The notes under the pieces were generated by a model. That model saw only the letters and a list, made by a program, of their open reading frames with translations. It ran no database searches and was not told the origin of the DNA. 64,000 nt of DNA from Proteobacteria bacterium UBA7415. GTDB lineage: Bacteria; Pseudomonadota; Gammaproteobacteria; Arenicellales; Arenicellaceae. How positions within the stretch are numbered: position 1 is the first letter of the stretch; the number at the start of each line of letters is the position of its first letter. Shown here one piece after another: positions 17,782-28,068 of this stretch. The translations under genes were made by a program, and so were the position numbers. The DNA lies in NCBI GenBank assembly GCA_002470515.1, contig DKML01000006.1:62001-126000 (forward strand), read 5' to 3'.

Positions 17782-18678
17782 TCAAGACTCTAAACGCAGA
17801 TCCTCTTTGTGATCACCCTCACCTTCTTCCTGATCAGCTCTTTCGTGCAAAATTGCCACGACAGCGGCCCCCACTAGAGCGACAACCCAAGATACGTATA
17901 TCCAAATCAAAAATATCGGGAGCGTAGACAACGCGCCATAAACGACTTCGTAGTTGGCGAAGTTTGAGACATATAAACTAAAACCCTTCTTTGCGAACGA
18001 AAACAATACAGCAGCGACTAGTGCGCCAACCATCGCATGTCTGATTCTAACGCGTGCGTGCGGCATAATTAGGTACAGTAAGCCAAACGCTACCGTTTCC
18101 AATACGAATGGCAAAACCGACAAACCCATAGAGCGTACGCCTTCTAAAACATTAAGACTTGGCAGCAACTTAACAGACAATATATAAGTCGATACCGTTA
18201 AGCTTGCACCCATTAAAAGCGGACCCAACGTTATTAGCGCCCAATATATGGTCAATCTAGAAACGATAGAACGACCCCGCTTAACTCTCCAAATGTCGTT
18301 GAAAGACTCTTCAATATTAAACAACAACAGCAAGGCGGTAAGCAGAAAGAAGGCTAGACCAAACACCGTTAGTTTACCGGCTTGATCGGCAAACTGTGCG
18401 AGATATACTTTTAGCTCAACGCCAGCCGTCGGCGCAAGAAATTGATAGATGAATTCCTCAAGCTGTGGCCCCATTTGTTCAAATGACGCGAACATCGAAA
18501 TCATGGCCAAGGCAATTGCCATCATTGGCGCCAAAGCCAGTAGACTGCTGAACGATAAAGCCGCCGCGTGGCGAGTGAGTCGATCAGCTCTCATGCGGTT
18601 AGCTACATCACGGGGGAAATAGAGTATTTGCATCGCCATTTCCTTTAGCGAATAATCACTGAACATTTTGTTACCCAA
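17782..18678 (-). CDS. YihY/BrkB family inner-membrane protein
   Basis: This 298-residue protein has about six hydrophobic segments and the family signatures RHAAALSFSSLLALAPM (near 37-53), FNDIWRVKRGRS, and a C-terminal FLIWIYVSWVVALVGA. The family was once mislabelled ribonuclease BN; it is an integral membrane protein of uncertain role, possibly transport. The C-terminus is a charged cytoplasmic tail (ERADQEEGEGDHKEDLRLES). The in-frame start at 18678 gives about 16 residues before the conserved core. It is divergent from arsC. The same neighbour order (yihY, arsC, wrbA) is found in Pseudomonas. Confidence 0.88.
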   Translation of the reverse strand: MGNKMFSDYSLKEMAMQILYFPRDVANRMRADRLTRHAAALSFSSLLALAPMMAIALAMISMFASFEQMGPQLEEFIYQFLAPTAGVELKVYLAQFADQAGKLTVFGLAFFLLTALLLLFNIEESFNDIWRVKRGRSIVSRLTIYWALITLGPLLMGASLTVSTYILSVKLLPSLNVLEGVRSMGLSVLPFVLETVAFGLLYLIMPHARVRIRHAMVGALVAAVLFSFAKKGFSLYVSNFANYEVVYGALSTLPIFLIWIYVSWVVALVGAAVVAILHERADQEEGEGDHKEDLRLES

Positions 18679-18754
18679 TTAAAATCATTTTCGAGCGTTC
18701 ATAAATAGCAATCAATACATGCTAATGCGCGCTCACTAAAACCTGAAAAACAAT

Positions 18755-19102
18755 ATGGCCTATACTCTTTATCATAACCCAAGGTGTTCCAAGTCTCGTC
18801 AAACATTAGAGTTGCTGACACAGCACAATGTTGACCTTACTGTAGTTGAGTACCTCAAAACGCCGCCAAGCATCGCTGAGATAACACAAATTCTGAAACT
18901 TTTAGAACTGGAGCCTCGAGAATTAATACGCAAGGGCGAAGAGGAATACAAAGTGCAAAACCTCTCTAACACAGCGCTTTCGCAAGAACAACTGATCGAA
19001 GCAATGCATAACAGTCCAAAATTAATCGAGCGCCCTATTTTGGTTACACCAAAAAGCGCTCGTATTGGACGCCCACCAGAATCTGTTTTGGAGATTATTT
19101 AG
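18755..19102 (+). CDS. arsC: Arsenate reductase (glutaredoxin-dependent) family protein ArsC
   Basis: This 115-residue thioredoxin-fold protein matches ArsC of the glutaredoxin-coupled family. The catalytic site is YHNPRCSKSRQTLELL with Cys11. The conserved EYLKTPPS and IERPILVTPKSARIGRPPE segments, with the arginines that bind arsenate, are present. There is no arsB, arsR or arsH next to it. In this conserved chromosomal setting the protein may be a housekeeping relative and not part of an arsenic resistance operon. It is followed after 74 bases by wrbA. Confidence 0.9.
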   Translation: MAYTLYHNPRCSKSRQTLELLTQHNVDLTVVEYLKTPPSIAEITQILKLLELEPRELIRKGEEEYKVQNLSNTALSQEQLIEAMHNSPKLIERPILVTPKSARIGRPPESVLEII

Positions 19103-19176
19103 TTGATCTCCAGACTATTGTCTTTTTCCGCAAACGGATGCTATTTGCCTTTTAACGAGCGCTAGTACTTATAAAA

Positions 19177-19749
19177 ATGAAAATACTTATTATTTACGAC
19201 AGTCGTCTAGGAGCCGTTGAGAAAATGGCACGCCTCATTGCTCGTGGTGTCGCTAGCCAAGGAGACTGTGAGGCGGTTGTTCGACGCGTCCCTGATTTAG
19301 GCGACACCAACCTGTCTGACAGTGGCGACCCGTTTGCCAGCCTAGAAGACTTGACTGAATGTGATGGACTGATTTTGGGAAGCCCTACCCGCTTTGGCAA
19401 TATGTCACACAGACTCAAGGCTTTTGTGGATAGCACTTCTTCGCTATGGCTATCTGGAACGCTAGTAGGCAAACCCGCAGCCGTATTCACCTCTAGCTCA
19501 TCAATGCACGGTGGCCAAGAGTCAACGTTGCTGTCGATGCACGTTCCCTTGCTGCATCACGGTATGTTAATAGTCGGACTGCCGTTCACCTTAGACGCGG
19601 TAAAAAAAACAGTGAGTGGCGGAACGCCCTATGGAGCGAGTCATGTTGCAGGACCGCAAAATACCAACGAGTTCACCGATGAAGAAAAAACATTGTGTAA
19701 AGCGTTAGGCGCCCGAATCGCGTCACTCGCCCAAAAATTAGGCAAATGA
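19177..19749 (+). CDS. wrbA: NAD(P)H:quinone oxidoreductase, WrbA type
   Basis: This 190-residue flavodoxin-fold protein binds FMN and reduces quinones by two electrons, limiting redox cycling. The FMN phosphate loop is YDSRLGAVEKMARLI (5-19 region). The flavin-contact segments SPTRFGNMSHRLKAFVDS and TSSSSMHGGQESTLLSMH are strongly conserved in WrbA. The C-terminus GGTPYGASHVAGP is also characteristic. It ends 10 bases before the convergent hda gene. Confidence 0.92.
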   Translation: MKILIIYDSRLGAVEKMARLIARGVASQGDCEAVVRRVPDLGDTNLSDSGDPFASLEDLTECDGLILGSPTRFGNMSHRLKAFVDSTSSLWLSGTLVGKPAAVFTSSSSMHGGQESTLLSMHVPLLHHGMLIVGLPFTLDAVKKTVSGGTPYGASHVAGPQNTNEFTDEEKTLCKALGARIASLAQKLGK

Positions 19750-19759
19750 CTTCATTCTA

Positions 19760-20488
19760 CTAATCGAGATTTAGAAATTCTTTAAGAAAAGGAATGGTGA
19801 TTTTTCGTTGTTCACGCAATGCCGATTGATCAAGGTCATCTATGGCTCCAAACAGGACGTGTTTATCTCTGGAAAAATGCGTCAGTATGTAATCCAAAAC
19901 ACGATCAGACACAACCAAGCCAGCCGCTTGAAAACGCAAGCGCAAAGCGTCCAACGTGCCCTCATCGTCTAGCTCTCTTAAAGCGAATATTAAACCAGCA
20001 CTCAGGCGACTTTCCACGTCAGCTAGATTCCAATCAGCATCTTCGATGGTTTGCGAACCCGTTGCCACAAATACAGAATTAGCTTGCCTAATTCGTTCAA
20101 CTAAACCAAACAAAGCCGTTTCGTCATCACGACGACCCTGCAAGCTATCAACGTTATCTAACAACGTCACCTTCTTAGGTGTAAAGTCGTGCATTAGCCC
20201 AGCGTGACCTTTTATTCTGGCGCAGTCTAAGTACTGACAATCGGTACGGCTATTATCTTGGCTCAATGAATTTAAGACCGCGAACAACAAGTGGGTTTTA
20301 CCGCTGCCTGCTGGCCCCGCGAAATACACGCTGCTTGCGGTGTTGCTGAGCTTATGCAGAGCAACAAGATCCAACAAAGACGTAACAAGCGGTAAGTTTT
20401 CGCTTCCGCCACTAACGAAATTAGCAAAAGTCAGCTGAACCCTCGCTAATATCGGTAAGCTTAATTGTGGTGATTTTTGATCAGACAT
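19760..20488 (-). CDS. hda: DnaA regulatory inactivator Hda
   Basis: Hda is an AAA+ protein that, bound to the DNA-loaded sliding clamp, stimulates ATP hydrolysis on DnaA and so prevents re-initiation. The 242-residue protein carries the N-terminal clamp-binding motif QLSLP at residues 8-12. Walker A is GPAGSGKTH (58-66), Walker B is KVTLLDNVD, and a sensor region follows with SRLSAGLIFALRELDDEG. The match in both motifs makes this a DnaA-related Hda and not another loader. It is transcribed away from the CDP-alcohol phosphatidyltransferase gene on the same strand, 61 bases downstream. Confidence 0.94.
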   Translation of the reverse strand: MSDQKSPQLSLPILARVQLTFANFVSGGSENLPLVTSLLDLVALHKLSNTASSVYFAGPAGSGKTHLLFAVLNSLSQDNSRTDCQYLDCARIKGHAGLMHDFTPKKVTLLDNVDSLQGRRDDETALFGLVERIRQANSVFVATGSQTIEDADWNLADVESRLSAGLIFALRELDDEGTLDALRLRFQAAGLVVSDRVLDYILTHFSRDKHVLFGAIDDLDQSALREQRKITIPFLKEFLNLD

Positions 20489-20549
20489 TAGAGTAATGAT
20501 TTACGCAAGGATAGGCCAATAAGCCCAAGCACATTTATATTGATGCGTT

Positions 20550-21161
20550 CTATTCTTTATCGGCCTTGAACTGGTCCGGATTATCCATAGTCCTTAACGA
20601 CCAAATAAATACGTAAGCAGAACCGCTCCAAACACTTGTCACAAGCACTCCATAGCCAAGCAATTGCAAGATTAGATCAATATTAAATGCAAAGGCCGCC
20701 GAAGCTAGTGCAACTATAATGAAAAGTATTTGGCTAACAGTGTTCACTTTGCTTATTTTTAACGGCTCCATTTTGATAGCGCCGTACAACAAGAACATGA
20801 TCAAGTAGCCGCCAATGATGACGATGTCTCTGAAGACGACCACAATCATTAACCAAAACGGAATGATTTCCAGTAAAGAGAGCATTAGATACGAGCTGAC
20901 TAATAGGGCTTTATCGGCAAGCGGGTCTAGAATTGCACCTAAATTCGTTGATGCATTAAACCGCTTCGCGATGTACCCATCTAAAGCGTCGGTAATGCCT
21001 GCTGTAATAAACACCAACAAAGACAAGGTGTACTCTTCGCGCTGGAGTAACACGATTAGCCACGGAACCATGGCAATACGAGCTAGAGTAAGTAAATTCG
21101 GAACGTAGAACATAAGCGGTTTAACCATCGTCGACACTGACGATCGCTTTTTTATCTCCAT
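20550..21161 (-). CDS. CDP-alcohol phosphatidyltransferase family membrane protein
   Basis: This small inner-membrane enzyme transfers a phosphatidyl group from CDP-diacylglycerol to an alcohol, most likely glycerol 3-phosphate or a phospholipid head group. The signature is TDALDGYIAKRFN followed by LGAILDPLADK, matching DxxDGxxA(R/K)...GxxxDxxxD, with Lys in place of the commoner Arg. The opening FYVPNLLTLARIAMVPW is that of PgsA-like proteins. Three starts are possible: GTG at 21203, ATG at 21161 (used) and ATG at 21128. No strong ribosome site decides among them. Whether it is the main PgsA or a second enzyme is unclear. Confidence 0.85.
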   Translation of the reverse strand: MEIKKRSSVSTMVKPLMFYVPNLLTLARIAMVPWLIVLLQREEYTLSLLVFITAGITDALDGYIAKRFNASTNLGAILDPLADKALLVSSYLMLSLLEIIPFWLMIVVVFRDIVIIGGYLIMFLLYGAIKMEPLKISKVNTVSQILFIIVALASAAFAFNIDLILQLLGYGVLVTSVWSGSAYVFIWSLRTMDNPDQFKADKE

Positions 21162-21345
21162 TATTAGAGTGAAGTGATTATCTCTAGCTTTTCTTCGATA
21201 CACAATGATAATCGAAACAGATACAATACCGCCTGCAGATTCAGTAACGTAAAACCGTCATTTATCCAACCGCTAATATCAACTTACTGCAATCTATATA
21301 GAATCGCAGAATTGCTCAAGCTATTAGCCTCTTTAGGAAATTATT

Positions 21346-22410
21346 GTGTCAGAACATAAAAATACGCCAGCCCCCTCTCTGAGTTACAAAGACGCGGGAG
21401 TAGATATTGAAGCCGGCGATGCATTTATCGACGCCATTAAACCCGTGGCCAAAAGAACCATGCGCGAAGGTTGCATGAGTGGCCTTGGTGGCTTCGGAGC
21501 ATTGTTTGAAGTACCAAAGAGGTATGAAGAACCTATATTAGTATCTGGCACTGACGGAGTCGGCACAAAGCTTAAGCTTGCGTTCGACTTAGACAAACAC
21601 GACACCATCGGTATTGATCTAGTTGCGATGTGCGTCAACGACGTTATCGTGCAAGGCGCCGAGCCATTGTTTTTCTTAGATTACTTTGCGACAGGCAAAT
21701 TAAGTCCCGAAAAAGCCGCACATGTTGTCACGGGAATCGGCGAAGGCTGCGTTCGAGCCAATGCGGCGCTCATCGGTGGCGAAACCGCTGAGATGCCAGG
21801 CATGTATAAAGATGGCGAGTACGACTTAGCTGGATTTTGCGTTGGTGCCGTTGAAAAAGCAAAAATCATTGATGGCACCAAAGTTAAGCCGGGTGACAAA
21901 CTTATAGGTCTTGCATCAAGTGGAGCTCATTCCAACGGGTATTCGCTTATTCGTAAGGTCATCGACACGCACAAGGCATCACTCGATATGCCAATGGGCG
22001 AGTTCGGCAAAACTCTTGCCGATGCGGTATTAGAGCCTACTCGCATTTATGTTCGCACGGTTCTCGATCTAATTGAAAAAATTGATGTGCATGCACTAGC
22101 GCACATTACCGGTGGCGGTTTGCCGGGCAATTTAAACAGAGTATTGCCTGAACACAGCAATGCAGTAGTACATGAGTCTAGCTGGGAGTGGCCAGAGCTG
22201 TTCAAATGGCTGCAAACTACCGGCAATATCGCGCGCGACGAGATGTATCGAACGTTTAATTGCGGAGTCGGTATGGTGGTCGTGGTCGCTGAAGAAGATT
22301 GTGACGCAGCTCTAGAATTTTTAAATGCCTCTGGTGAAACAGCATTCGAACTGGGTGTAATAGAGCACTCGAGCGAAACTCGCGAAGCCTTCGTAACGAT
22401 TGTGGCGTAA
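21346..22410 (+). CDS. purM: Phosphoribosylformylglycinamidine cyclo-ligase PurM (AIR synthetase)
   Basis: PurM closes the imidazole ring in purine synthesis, turning FGAM into AIR with ATP. The 354-residue protein has [39 protein letters not shown], the metal/ATP segment [32 protein letters not shown] and [16 protein letters not shown]. The start is GTG at 21346. The length matches the family. purN follows 51 bases downstream, as in many Gammaproteobacteria, so the two form an operon. Confidence 0.97.
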   Translation: MSEHKNTPAPSLSYKDAGVDIEAGDAFIDAIKPVAKRTMREGCMSGLGGFGALFEVPKRYEEPILVSGTDGVGTKLKLAFDLDKHDTIGIDLVAMCVNDVIVQGAEPLFFLDYFATGKLSPEKAAHVVTGIGEGCVRANAALIGGETAEMPGMYKDGEYDLAGFCVGAVEKAKIIDGTKVKPGDKLIGLASSGAHSNGYSLIRKVIDTHKASLDMPMGEFGKTLADAVLEPTRIYVRTVLDLIEKIDVHALAHITGGGLPGNLNRVLPEHSNAVVHESSWEWPELFKWLQTTGNIARDEMYRTFNCGVGMVVVVAEEDCDAALEFLNASGETAFELGVIEHSSETREAFVTIVA

Positions 22411-22461
22411 GAACGTACCAAATACTCCCGCCCAAAAACACACGGTTTATTTCAAATAGAT

Positions 22462-23118
22462 ATGTCTAGCTCCCCTAATCCACGCGCAGTAGTGTTAATT
22501 TCCGGTGGAGGAAGCAATCTTCAAGCGTTCATCGATCAAGTCGAGGCGGGCGAGCTACCTTTAGATATCACCTTGGTCATCAGCAACGTTGCCGATGTAG
22601 GTGGCTTAGAGCGGGCACAAAAAGCTAGCATTGCCACCGACGTTATTGAACATACGACTTATGCAGATCGCACAACCTTTGACCACGCATTGGCAGAGCG
22701 CATAGAGACTGAGAAACCTGATCTAATAATTCTAGCGGGCTTCATGCGCATTCTAACGGCCGAGTTCGTTCACAAATACTCTGGCCGCTTAATTAACATC
22801 CATCCCTCCCTTCTGCCAAAGTATCCCGGCACTCGCACTCATAAACGAGCCATTGAGGCAGACGAAGAATGGCACGGTGCTAGCGTTCATTATGTAGTCC
22901 CTGAAGTGGATGCAGGCCCAGTCATAGTGCAAGGAAGATTGCGCATTGGCGATACTCAATGCTCGCAAGAATTACAGCACAGAGTTTTAAAGATCGAGCA
23001 TCAGATATACCCTCTCGCCGCTAAATGGTTTGCCGAGAATCGGCTGAGTCTTTCAAATGGCCAGGTGTTACTGGATGGTGAAGAATCGCCTGAGCAGTTG
23101 CAAACCTATAACGTGTAA
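22462..23118 (+). CDS. purN: Phosphoribosylglycinamide formyltransferase PurN
   Basis: PurN transfers a formyl group from 10-formyl-tetrahydrofolate to GAR in purine synthesis. The 218-residue protein shows LISGGGSNLQAFID at the phosphate site. The catalytic residues are Asn112 and His114 in INIHPSLLPKYPG, and Asp150 in PEVDAGPVI. The gene is in the purMN operon. Downstream lies an inverted repeat (GTTGGCT/AGCCAAC) that has no T run, then a DUF3108 gene. Confidence 0.97.
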   Translation: MSSSPNPRAVVLISGGGSNLQAFIDQVEAGELPLDITLVISNVADVGGLERAQKASIATDVIEHTTYADRTTFDHALAERIETEKPDLIILAGFMRILTAEFVHKYSGRLINIHPSLLPKYPGTRTHKRAIEADEEWHGASVHYVVPEVDAGPVIVQGRLRIGDTQCSQELQHRVLKIEHQIYPLAAKWFAENRLSLSNGQVLLDGEESPEQLQTYNV

Positions 23119-23330
23119 GCTAAGTTGGCTCGCGGTGTTTCGAGTAAACATTCAGCCAACGTTCAGCAAACTTTGAGTACGCTATTCAAACAGTCAAGAG
23201 ACTCTGTCTTACAAAATAACGCTTTATGCCATCTGTTGTTAATCGTTTGTATACACTGAGCGCTTAGAAAAACTATCCACATAGCGTTGTGAAAAGACTT
23301 AGACAATCCGTCAATTAAAAGCGAACCCTA

Positions 23331-24065
23331 ATGCAAACACCTTCCAAAACGATATTTACCAAAAGCCTACCGCTTATTTTAACTACATTGCTTAGTCTGG
23401 TGGTCAGTGCAAGTGCTTATTCGCTTGAGCCTTCAACCATTGTTTATCAAGTTGAGTTAGACAGCGACCGGCTTGGCAAAGCAACTTTGGGACGAGTTGA
23501 AACCCAACTATCTGAAAATGACGGCCGATTTTCGGTTGCGTCGCACACCAAAGCAGAAGGCTTGGCCGCGATATTACTGGGCAACCTAACGGAAACCTGC
23601 GACTTTAATATTGTCGATGGACGTGCACAAAGCCAGACTTACTCAGGAGGTCGACCCTCTAAAACCGAATACTTTGTGGATTTTAATTGGGAAGAACGAA
23701 AAATTAAGTTTAACGGAGAAGAAACGTTAGACATGCCGCAGGGCTACTTGATCAATAATTGTAATATGCCATTTGCCTTGGCACTACTTAAAGACAATGA
23801 GATTACCGAAACCGTTTACATTGTTGATGGTAAGAAAACACGGATTAGAGGCTATCGCCTCAAATCCAAATCACGGGAAATGCTCAATACAAAAATTGGA
23901 TCGTTGGATACCGTGAAAATTGTTTTTGAGAGAGATCTGAAATCTGAGAAAACGCTTACTTTGTGGCTATCTAAGAAGCATTATTTTCTACCGGTAAAAA
24001 TGCAAGAGCGCCGTGAAGACAGAATCACCACCATGTTCGTGAGCGAATTTTCAACAGACGGTTAG
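23331..24065 (+). CDS. Exported DUF3108 domain protein
   Basis: This 244-residue protein has a signal peptide of about 30 residues (a lysine, then LPLILTTLLSLVVSASAYS). The mature part is a beta-rich DUF3108 domain with LDSDRLGKATLG, YFVDFNWEERKI, MPFALALLKD and a final LTLWLSKKHYFLPVKMQERR. The family is predicted to lie in the periplasm or outer membrane; its function is unknown. In Pseudomonas and relatives a DUF3108 gene also follows purMN, so it is a conserved neighbour. It lies 212 bases after purN, so it probably has its own promoter. Confidence 0.85.
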   Translation: MQTPSKTIFTKSLPLILTTLLSLVVSASAYSLEPSTIVYQVELDSDRLGKATLGRVETQLSENDGRFSVASHTKAEGLAAILLGNLTETCDFNIVDGRAQSQTYSGGRPSKTEYFVDFNWEERKIKFNGEETLDMPQGYLINNCNMPFALALLKDNEITETVYIVDGKKTRIRGYRLKSKSREMLNTKIGSLDTVKIVFERDLKSEKTLTLWLSKKHYFLPVKMQERREDRITTMFVSEFSTDG

Positions 24066-24190
24066 TTATAAACGTAGAAAGACTCGTTAAGGCAAAACAG
24101 AAGCTTAAGTTAACGGCCTTAATTAACTAATTTGGTTAACGCATTAATGACCATCTCTCTATCGATACCGCATGCTTGCTGGCCACTTGG

Positions 24191-25321
24191 TCAATCAGGC
24201 GGAATAAGAACGAAGTTGCCAAAATGCTGTTTTCTTAGAAATTCCGTTTGCGCAGCCACAATATCCTTTAGTTTAAACACCTCAGCCACAAGCGGTTTTA
24301 TCTCTCCGCACGCTATATAGCCAATCAAATTCTGAAACACGGGTTCGTCCCACGCTGTGCAACCAATAAAAGTTAGGTCACGCAAATAGAAATCGCGCAT
24401 ATCAAATTCGACTATAGCACCGGCAATAGCACCCGAAGAGACAAAACGCCCACCGCGTTTAAGCAACTTGACGCGATCTTTAAACCCCGCGCCCCCTACA
24501 TTGTCTACCACCACAGATACTGACTGCTCACCAAGAACGTTAATTAGGTCGCTATCACGATCAATCACGTGGTCTGCGCCTAATCCCGCAACTTGTTTTG
24601 CCTTAGCCTTCGAAGTGACTGCAAACACTTCTGCACCACGGCGTTTAGCAAGCTGTACAACCGCCGAACCAACACCACCAGAAGCCCCCATTATCAGCAC
24701 ACGATCGTTAGCGGTAACACCGCTACGGTGCAGCATATTTTCTGCCGTTCCGTACGCACAGGGAATAGTCGCCAGTTCTGCATTGGTCCAGTCACAATCA
24801 ATAACGAAAACTTCACCACTTGGAACGACTACGTACTGCGCAAATGCTCCGTCAAAATCGGACGCCAACCATACATTATCGAGCGACGAAAAATCGTTTT
24901 TGCGCATACAAGATCTGACCAACACGCGCTTGCCAACAAGATGAGAGTCGTTTTGATCCACAACCTCTACGACCTCAGCACAACAATCCGTTCCTTGGAT
25001 TAATGGAAACGGAGTTTCCTCATTCCAGCCACCGTCACTCTCGGCGAATTCGCCATCACTGCTGGCAAACTCATCAGTGCTGCTTCTCACACTCGATGAG
25101 TACCAGCCAAGCCGAGTGTTAATTTCGGTATTGTTAATGCCGGCCGCAAGAACGCGTAATAGAACCTCGCCACTCCCTGGCTTTGGTATCGGGACAGAAC
25201 AGTAGTCTAATTGCTCAAAGCCACCATTACCTCGAGTGACCACGGCGAACATAGTAGGACCGTCATTCTGTACAAAACGGACCTGTTCTTTAGTCTTAGT
25301 CTTGGTCTTGGAATTAGGCAA
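24191..25321 (-). CDS. Zinc-type alcohol dehydrogenase / quinone oxidoreductase family protein
   Basis: This medium-chain dehydrogenase has a GroES-like N-terminal domain (GEVLLRVLAAGINNTEINTR) and a Rossmann domain with the NADP motif GASGGVGSAVVQLA. It probably reduces or oxidises a carbonyl or alcohol with NADP(H). The serine- and aspartate-rich stretch at about 77-98 lengthens the catalytic domain. The longest reading starts at TTG 25321 and begins with a KTKTKTK run. A start at ATG 25252 (TMFAVVTRGNGG) fits the family better and gives 353 residues, but has no clear ribosome site. It begins 20 bases after clpA ends on the same strand. It interrupts what are two separate conserved blocks elsewhere. 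Confidence 0.82.
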   Translation of the reverse strand: MPNSKTKTKTKEQVRFVQNDGPTMFAVVTRGNGGFEQLDYCSVPIPKPGSGEVLLRVLAAGINNTEINTRLGWYSSSVRSSTDEFASSDGEFAESDGGWNEETPFPLIQGTDCCAEVVEVVDQNDSHLVGKRVLVRSCMRKNDFSSLDNVWLASDFDGAFAQYVVVPSGEVFVIDCDWTNAELATIPCAYGTAENMLHRSGVTANDRVLIMGASGGVGSAVVQLAKRRGAEVFAVTSKAKAKQVAGLGADHVIDRDSDLINVLGEQSVSVVVDNVGGAGFKDRVKLLKRGGRFVSSGAIAGAIVEFDMRDFYLRDLTFIGCTAWDEPVFQNLIGYIACGEIKPLVAEVFKLKDIVAAQTEFLRKQHFGNFVLIPPD

Positions 25322-25341
25322 GCTCTTGAACAGTCATATAT

Positions 25342-27597
25342 CTAATGCTTTTGTTGCGACACAATATCAAATGATAACGAATCGTCTGCCACGTCGATTT
25401 CGACTAAGCCGCCCGACTGCAACTTACCAAACAAGAGCTCGTCTGCTAAGCCTCGCTTGATCTCATCTTGAATCAACCTTGCTAATGGACGCGCGCCCAT
25501 TTTCTCATCGTAACCGTTGTCTGCGATCCATTGCTTTGCATCGCCGCTTACTGATAGTTGAACATTCTTATCCAGAAGCTGGCGTTCTACTTCGAGCAGC
25601 TCCTTATCAACAATCTTAGAAATAACCTCTTTAGACAATGAGCTAAAGCGCACAATTGAATCTAAACGGTTTCTAAATTCCGGCGTGAAAAGCTTTTTAA
25701 TTGCCTTCATGTCATCGCTCGCATGGTCTTGCTTAGTGAAACCCATCGAGTTACGTGACATATCTGTCGCGCCCGCGTTGGTGGTCATCACTATGATCAC
25801 ATTGCGAAAATCTGCTTTGCGCCCATTATTATCGGTTAGCTTTCCATGGTCCATAACCTGTAAAAGCAGATTAAAAACATCGGGGTGAGCTTTCTCGATC
25901 TCGTCTAACAGCAAAACCGCATGCGGGTGCTTATTGATTGAATCCGTGAGCAAACCACCTTGGTCAAAGCCTACATAGCCTGGAGGGGCACCGATTAGAC
26001 GTGACACTGTGTGCCGTTCCATATACTCCGACATATCAAAGCGAATAAGTTCCACGCCCAGAGTCATCGCCAACTGGCGTGTAACTTCTGTTTTACCTAC
26101 ACCGGTTGGGCCTGAAAATAAGAACGAGCCAATCGGCTTGTCTGGCTTACCCAACCCTGAACGCGACATTTTAATCGCCGAAGACAAACTTGTAATTGCT
26201 TTGTCTTGACCAAACACCACAAGCTTTAGGTCGCGTTCTAGGTTCTTAAGTGCATCTACGTCAGATGCAGATACTGTCTTAGGTGGTATACGTGCGATAA
26301 ACGAGACAACTTCTTCAATTTGCTCAGTATCTATAACAGGAACCTCACCTTCTACACGGTCAAACAAACGTGTTCTAGCCCCCGCTTCATCAATTACGTC
26401 AATTGCTTTGTCGGGTAAAAAGCGTTCGTTTATATAACGTTCCGCTAACTCAGCGGCCAAAGTAAGCGCTTCAGGCGTATAGGTAACTTCATGGTGCTCT
26501 TCAAAGCGGCTCTTTAGGCCACGTAGAATTTGCACTGTTTCGTCTACCGAAGGTTCTTCTACATCAATCTTTTGGAAACGACGAGCCAATGCTCGGTCCT
26601 TCTCAAAGATACCGCGATACTCTTGGTAAGTAGTTGAGCCAATACACTTGAGCTCGCCACTCGACAACGCTGGTTTCAACAGGTTAGAAGCATCCATTGC
26701 ACCGCCTGATGCTGCGCCTGCGCCGATAATTGTGTGAATCTCGTCAATAAACAGAATAGCGTGCAGCTCTTTGTCTAATGCCTTTAGCACTGCTTTTAAG
26801 CGTTTCTCAAAGTCACCTCGATATTTAGTACCTGCTAGCAACGCGCCCATATCTAGAGAATAAACTACTGCACCATCAAGGACTGCAGGCACTTCTTCTT
26901 CAACAATCCGCTTTGCTAAACCCTCTGCGATTGCCGTTTTACCAACACCCGCTTCACCCACATACAGCGGATTATTTTTTCGACGTCGCGACAAAATCTG
27001 AATAGTGCGCTCTACTTCTTTTTCGCGCCCTATCAAAGGATCAATGAAGCCGGCAATAGCTCGTTCGTTTAAGTTAACGGTAAACGACTCAAGCGGACCT
27101 TGTTTTTCCTCAACGTCTTGTTCCATTTCGCCGCCGTCATATTCTAAACCCGCAGGCTCGTCTCCAAACTTGCTAACGCCATGAGAAATGTAACTGACAG
27201 CATCAAAACGAGTAACGTTTTGCTGATCTAAAAAATACGCCGAAAATGAGTCGTGCTCAGAAAAAATTGCAACAATCAGGTTTTCGCCTTCTACTTCTTG
27301 TTTGCTGGCATTTTGCACATGCACAATTGCCCGCTGCAACACTCGTTGGAAGCCAACCGTAGGTTGAGTTTTTAAATCAGTTTCACCATCGATCTGCGGC
27401 ACATTGTCGGCAAGATGCTGACTTAAATTTTTGCGCAAAGCATCTATATCTGCACCACAAGCCTGCAGAACAGCCATCGCGGATGCATTGTCCAGTAATG
27501 CCAGTAACAGGTGCTCGGTGGTTACAAACTCATGCCGCGCATCGTGTGCAACCTGCACTGCAAAATTTAAGGTTTTTTCTAAATCTTTGGAAATCAT
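25342..27597 (-). CDS. clpA: ATP-dependent Clp protease ATP-binding subunit ClpA
   Basis: ClpA is a hexameric AAA+ unfoldase that feeds proteins, including N-degron substrates from ClpS, into ClpP. The 751-residue protein has an N-domain repeat pair (about 1-145) that binds ClpS. D1 has Walker [14 protein letters not shown] and D2 has [13 protein letters not shown]. The ClpP-docking loop is a variant, MGF in NSMGFTKQD, where E. coli has [16 protein letters not shown] follows. The acidic linker [11 protein letters not shown] joins the N-domain to D1. clpP is not in the window. clpS is 138 bases upstream on the same strand, the usual arrangement. Confidence 0.97.
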   Translation of the reverse strand: MISKDLEKTLNFAVQVAHDARHEFVTTEHLLLALLDNASAMAVLQACGADIDALRKNLSQHLADNVPQIDGETDLKTQPTVGFQRVLQRAIVHVQNASKQEVEGENLIVAIFSEHDSFSAYFLDQQNVTRFDAVSYISHGVSKFGDEPAGLEYDGGEMEQDVEEKQGPLESFTVNLNERAIAGFIDPLIGREKEVERTIQILSRRRKNNPLYVGEAGVGKTAIAEGLAKRIVEEEVPAVLDGAVVYSLDMGALLAGTKYRGDFEKRLKAVLKALDKELHAILFIDEIHTIIGAGAASGGAMDASNLLKPALSSGELKCIGSTTYQEYRGIFEKDRALARRFQKIDVEEPSVDETVQILRGLKSRFEEHHEVTYTPEALTLAAELAERYINERFLPDKAIDVIDEAGARTRLFDRVEGEVPVIDTEQIEEVVSFIARIPPKTVSASDVDALKNLERDLKLVVFGQDKAITSLSSAIKMSRSGLGKPDKPIGSFLFSGPTGVGKTEVTRQLAMTLGVELIRFDMSEYMERHTVSRLIGAPPGYVGFDQGGLLTDSINKHPHAVLLLDEIEKAHPDVFNLLLQVMDHGKLTDNNGRKADFRNVIIVMTTNAGATDMSRNSMGFTKQDHASDDMKAIKKLFTPEFRNRLDSIVRFSSLSKEVISKIVDKELLEVERQLLDKNVQLSVSGDAKQWIADNGYDEKMGARPLARLIQDEIKRGLADELLFGKLQSGGLVEIDVADDSLSFDIVSQQKH

Positions 27598-27735
27598 AAT
27601 GCTCTCAAGGTTGCCTTGGTTGTTGCCTATCGTACTTTTTAATCTAACGTATTATTAGATTAATGCATTGGGTATATCGGTATTTGCAGCGCACATAAAA
27701 CACGTTGGCAAAATTTGTTAACTCAACGCTGTCTC

Positions 27736-28068
27736 TTAATCGTCGTCTGAATCGGGTTCTAGCGTGCACTGTAGTGGATGTTTCTCTTCCTGAGCATAAC
27801 GCATTACTTGATCCACCTTACTCTCAGCTATCTCTCTGGTATAAACGCCGCACACGCCAGCGCCTTTCTGGTGTACGTGTAACATAATGGTCATGGCGTC
27901 GTCTTGGCTGTGATTAAAGATTTCACACAGCACCTTAATAACAAACTCCATCGTAGTGTAGTCATCATTTAGTAACAGCACTTTATACAACGGAGGACGC
28001 TTTAGCTTTGGCTTAGCGACCTCTAAGGCAATATCAGTGTCATGTAAAGGTTCTGGAAAATCACTCAT
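27736..28068 (-). CDS. clpS: ATP-dependent Clp protease adaptor ClpS
   Basis: ClpS binds proteins with bulky N-terminal residues and hands them to ClpA, carrying out the N-degron pathway. The 110-residue protein has the substrate pocket residues at the same positions as E. coli: Asn34, Asp35, Asp36, Thr38, Met40 and His66. The family core [16 protein letters not shown] and [13 protein letters not shown] are clear. The N-terminal extension that controls ClpA is present. An acidic tail ends in DSDDD. It is transcribed with clpA and divergent from the cold-shock gene. Confidence 0.96.
   Translation of the reverse strand: MSDFPEPLHDTDIALEVAKPKLKRPPLYKVLLLNDDYTTMEFVIKVLCEIFNHSQDDAMTIMLHVHQKGAGVCGVYTREIAESKVDQVMRYAQEEKHPLQCTLEPDSDDD

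Noticed and set aside
18755..19102. ArsC gene as part of an arsenic resistance operon
   Set aside because: No arsB, arsR, arsH or acr3 gene is nearby and the neighbours are housekeeping genes.
23124..23160. Inverted repeat GTTGGCT/AGCCAAC after purN
   Set aside because: The loop is 23 bases and no T run follows, so it does not qualify as a terminator.
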